This document shows positions 62,150 to 64,000 of a DNA stretch of 64,000 bases, in pieces (the first letter of the stretch is position 1; each line of letters starts with the position of its first letter). Below the pieces are notes generated by a model. It ran no database searches. It saw nothing but the letters and a program-made list of their open reading frames with translations, and had not been told where the DNA came from. The position numbers and the translations under genes were made by a program. The stretch covers positions 124,001 through 188,000 of the forward strand of contig JABJCP010000001.1 in assembly GCA_018668595.1 (NCBI GenBank), read 5' to 3'. Source of the stretch: Candidatus Woesearchaeota archaeon. GTDB taxonomy: Archaea > Nanobdellota > Nanobdellia > Woesearchaeales > UBA11576.

Positions 62150-62260
62150 ACAAAACAATGATGTGAGCGTTGAACTGCTCAGGATAATGCACTGAATAAG
62201 TGCTCATTAACAAATTAAAGGTTAAATAATCCATTAACCAAAAAATGGAGGAGATAAATT
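62150..62260 (+). promoter_or_regulatory. EF-1 alpha leader with three hairpins
   Basis: Three hairpins in series: TGAGC (62164-62168) with GCTCA (62177-62181); GCACT (62189-62193) with AGTGC (62199-62203), loop GAATA; GGTTAA (62220-62225) with TTAACC (62234-62239). TGAGC can alternatively pair with a second GCTCA (62202-62206), overlapping the second hairpin. A minimal ATG-ATG-TGA lies at 62158-62166. The ribosome site GGAGGAG is at 62247-62253. Confidence 0.5.
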
Positions 62261-63556
62261 ATGGCTAAAGAAAAAATACACATGAACGTTGTTTTTATCG
62301 GACACGTTGATCACGGTAAAAGTACTACAGTAGGAAGATTAATGTTCGACTCTGGCTCAGTTGATGAACAGGCTATGAGAAAATTAAAAGAAAAAGCTGC
62401 TGAACTTGGTAAAGCAGGTTTCGAGTTTGCTTTCGTTATGGACAATCTAAAAGAAGAGCGAGAAAGAGGCGTAACAATTGACCTTGCTCACAAGCGATTT
62501 GAAACTGACAAATATTATTACACAATTATTGATGCTCCTGGACACAAGGACTTTATTAAAAATATGATTACTGGCGCATCTCAAGCAGACGCTGCAGTTT
62601 TAGTAGTTGCTGCTAATGATGGTGTAATGGCTCAAACAAAAGAGCACATCTTCCTATCCAAAACACTTGGCGTTGGTCAGTTAATTATTGCAGTTAATAA
62701 AATGGATATCAAAGGTGTTGAATATTCAGAAGCAAGATATAATGAAGTTAAAGAACAGGTTGGACAACTTCTTAAAATGGTTGGTTACAATCCAGAAACC
62801 ACTCCTTTCGTTCCAATCGCTTCCCTCCAGGGAGATAATGTTTTCAAAAAAAGCGAAAATATGAGTTGGTACACAGGACCTAATCTTTTAGAGGCAATGG
62901 ATAAATTAAATCCACCTGAAAAACCTACAAACTTACCATTAAGACTTCCAATCCAGGATGTATATAACATTACAGGAATTGGAGTTGTTCCAGTTGGAAA
63001 AGTTGAAACAGGAGTTATGAAGGTTGGACAAAAAGTTATTGCAGTTCCAGGTAGAGAAGGTAAAGGTGTTCCTGGAGAAGTTAAAAGTATGGAGATGCAT
63101 CACGAACAGCTTCAACAAGCAGAACCTGGAGATAATATTGGTTTCTCAATTAGAGGTTTTGGTAAAAAAGATATTGCTCGTGGAGACGTTATTGGACCTG
63201 CTGATAATGTACCAACTATTGCTTCAGAATTTACAGCTCAAATTGTTGTTCTGAATCACCCTAGCGTTATTACAGTTGGATACACTCCGGTTTTCCACAT
63301 CCACACTGCACAGATTGCTTGTCGTGTTACAGCAATTAACAAAAAGCTTAATCCTACAACTGGTGAAGTTTTAGAAGAGAATCCTGACTTTATTAGAAAT
63401 GGTGATGCAGCTATTGTTACATTAAAACCAGTACAATCATTATGTATTGAACGACAAAAAGAAATTCCTCAGATGAGCAGATTCGCTATTCGTGATTCTG
63501 GTTCAACAGTTTCTGCAGGAATGTGCATCGACTTAGTTGAGAAAAAACTCGACTAA
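62261..63556 (+). CDS. tuf: Translation elongation factor 1 alpha (aEF-1A)
   Basis: A 431-residue GTPase delivering aminoacyl-tRNA. G1 is GHVDHGKST, with [14 protein letters not shown] in switch I, G3 [10 protein letters not shown]4 NKMD. Domain II ([20 protein letters not shown]) and III ([17 protein letters not shown]) are complete. A GGAGG site precedes the ATG. The gene is separated from EF-2 by a leader with hairpins and its own promoter. Confidence 0.97.
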   Translation: MAKEKIHMNVVFIGHVDHGKSTTVGRLMFDSGSVDEQAMRKLKEKAAELGKAGFEFAFVMDNLKEERERGVTIDLAHKRFETDKYYYTIIDAPGHKDFIKNMITGASQADAAVLVVAANDGVMAQTKEHIFLSKTLGVGQLIIAVNKMDIKGVEYSEARYNEVKEQVGQLLKMVGYNPETTPFVPIASLQGDNVFKKSENMSWYTGPNLLEAMDKLNPPEKPTNLPLRLPIQDVYNITGIGVVPVGKVETGVMKVGQKVIAVPGREGKGVPGEVKSMEMHHEQLQQAEPGDNIGFSIRGFGKKDIARGDVIGPADNVPTIASEFTAQIVVLNHPSVITVGYTPVFHIHTAQIACRVTAINKKLNPTTGEVLEENPDFIRNGDAAIVTLKPVQSLCIERQKEIPQMSRFAIRDSGSTVSAGMCIDLVEKKLD

Positions 63557-63559
63557 AAT

Positions 63560-63584
63560 TTTTTTAAATCTTTTATTTTTCCCA
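63560..63584 (+). terminator. T-rich terminator after EF-1 alpha
   Basis: T-runs (tttttttaaatcttttattttt) right after the stop at 63556. The uS10 gene follows within 60 bases, so termination may be partial. Confidence 0.4.
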
Positions 63585-63614
63585 CAAATTAAGTGGATAT
63601 AATGAGATAATAAA

Positions 63615-63923
63615 ATGCAAAAAGCAAGAATTAAACTAACATCACACGAAATTGACAAGATCAATGGTGTCTGTAATAGCATTATGGACATTGCGGAGAA
63701 AACTGGCGTAATTATGCGTGGACCTATTCCACTCCCTACAAAAAAGCTTAAGATAACTACAAGAAAAACACCTTGTGGTGAAGGTAAAGCTTCATGGGAA
63801 CGTTATGAGATGAGAATTCACAAGCGTCTTATCGACCTTGGTCTCGACGAACGCGCACTCAGATTAGTTATGAGAGTTCCTATTCCTGAAGGTTTAAAAA
63901 TCGAAATAGAAATGCTCGATTAA
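63615..63923 (+). CDS. rps10: Ribosomal protein uS10
   Basis: A 102-residue protein with the complete S10 fold: MQKARIKLTSHEIDKINGVCNSI, TGVIMRGPIPLPTKKLKITTRKTPCGEG, WERYEMRIHKRLIDLG, and LRLVMRVPIPEGLKIEIEML. The gap pattern GPIPLPT binds 16S RNA in the small subunit head. The EF-1 alpha/S10 order is the archaeal one, and the C-terminus is complete. Confidence 0.97.
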   Translation: MQKARIKLTSHEIDKINGVCNSIMDIAEKTGVIMRGPIPLPTKKLKITTRKTPCGEGKASWERYEMRIHKRLIDLGLDERALRLVMRVPIPEGLKIEIEMLD

Positions 63924-64000
63924 GAAAACTTCAATTATAAAAACTGCTCAAATATTTGTTTCAAAAAAATCGAAAACAAATCTGAAATTTGCCAACCAAT

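Noticed and set aside
62158-62197. Box C/D guide RNA before EF-1 alpha (ATGATGT ... CTGA)
   Set aside because: The C' and D' boxes are missing or too close, and the bases are better explained by two hairpins of the leader.

Overview
This window is a gene-dense, very AT-rich stretch of an archaeal chromosome. The archaeal assignment rests on L7Ae, S28e and L24e ribosomal proteins, an archaeal-type EF-2 with the diphthamide histidine, EF-1 alpha, uS10, a TrmB regulator, TATA-box promoters (TTTATATA about 25 bases before starts) and archaeal type IV pilins with a GspE-like ATPase and TadC-like membrane proteins. Small proteins, many unrecognised lineage-specific genes and the gene mix resemble DPANN genomes such as Woesearchaeota or Pacearchaeota; that placement is an inference. 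No tRNA, rRNA, CRISPR array, insertion sequence or phage gene was seen.

Layout: 1-5.8 kb, a minus-strand group (two unrecognised proteins, a YhbY-type RNA-binding protein, a Kef-type antiporter, a kinase-like phosphotransferase with an AbrB-type protein). 6-9.7 kb, plus-strand accessory genes: two diverged paralogues flanking a structured RNA, a PDZ membrane protein and a toxin-antitoxin pair. 9.7-22.6 kb, mixed metabolism: an asparagine-synthetase/Dph6 fusion, a C39-like peptidase, a lipoprotein joining an STT3-like WWDYG segment to a glycosidase-like domain, M32 carboxypeptidase, IMP dehydrogenase, NAD(P)HX epimerase. 22.7-26 kb, an ABC exporter with a long structured leader and a second structured RNA inside its operon. 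26-34 kb, small unknown genes, TrmB regulator, a frameshifted micro-ORF, a short NFACT-R protein, dCTP deaminase, and a chimeric gene scar made from the ends of those last two. 34.2-53.4 kb, one long minus-strand type IV pilus-like secretion locus: two TadC/GspF-like proteins, secretion ATPase, pilins and a 2925-residue surface protein preceded by a AAA ATPase. 54-58 kb, two HIT proteins with altered active sites, a third structured RNA, prepilin peptidase, a degenerate cis-prenyltransferase and a lipoprotein. 58.2-64 kb, translation genes: L7Ae, S28e, L24e, NDK, EF-2, EF-1 alpha, uS10.

The strongest candidate for something undescribed is a family of three structured elements (6952-7137, 24174-24353, 55169-55442), all on the plus strand. 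They share near-invariant ends, a conserved ten-base loop, and five hairpins whose stems differ in sequence but keep base pairing in every copy, which argues for selection on RNA structure. A functional link is also visible inside the window: EF-2 carries the diphthamide histidine and the 9.7-11.8 kb gene fuses the diphthamide amidation domain to a glutamine-dependent amidotransferase. The prepilin peptidase at 55.5 kb probably processes the pilins of the 39-43 kb locus.
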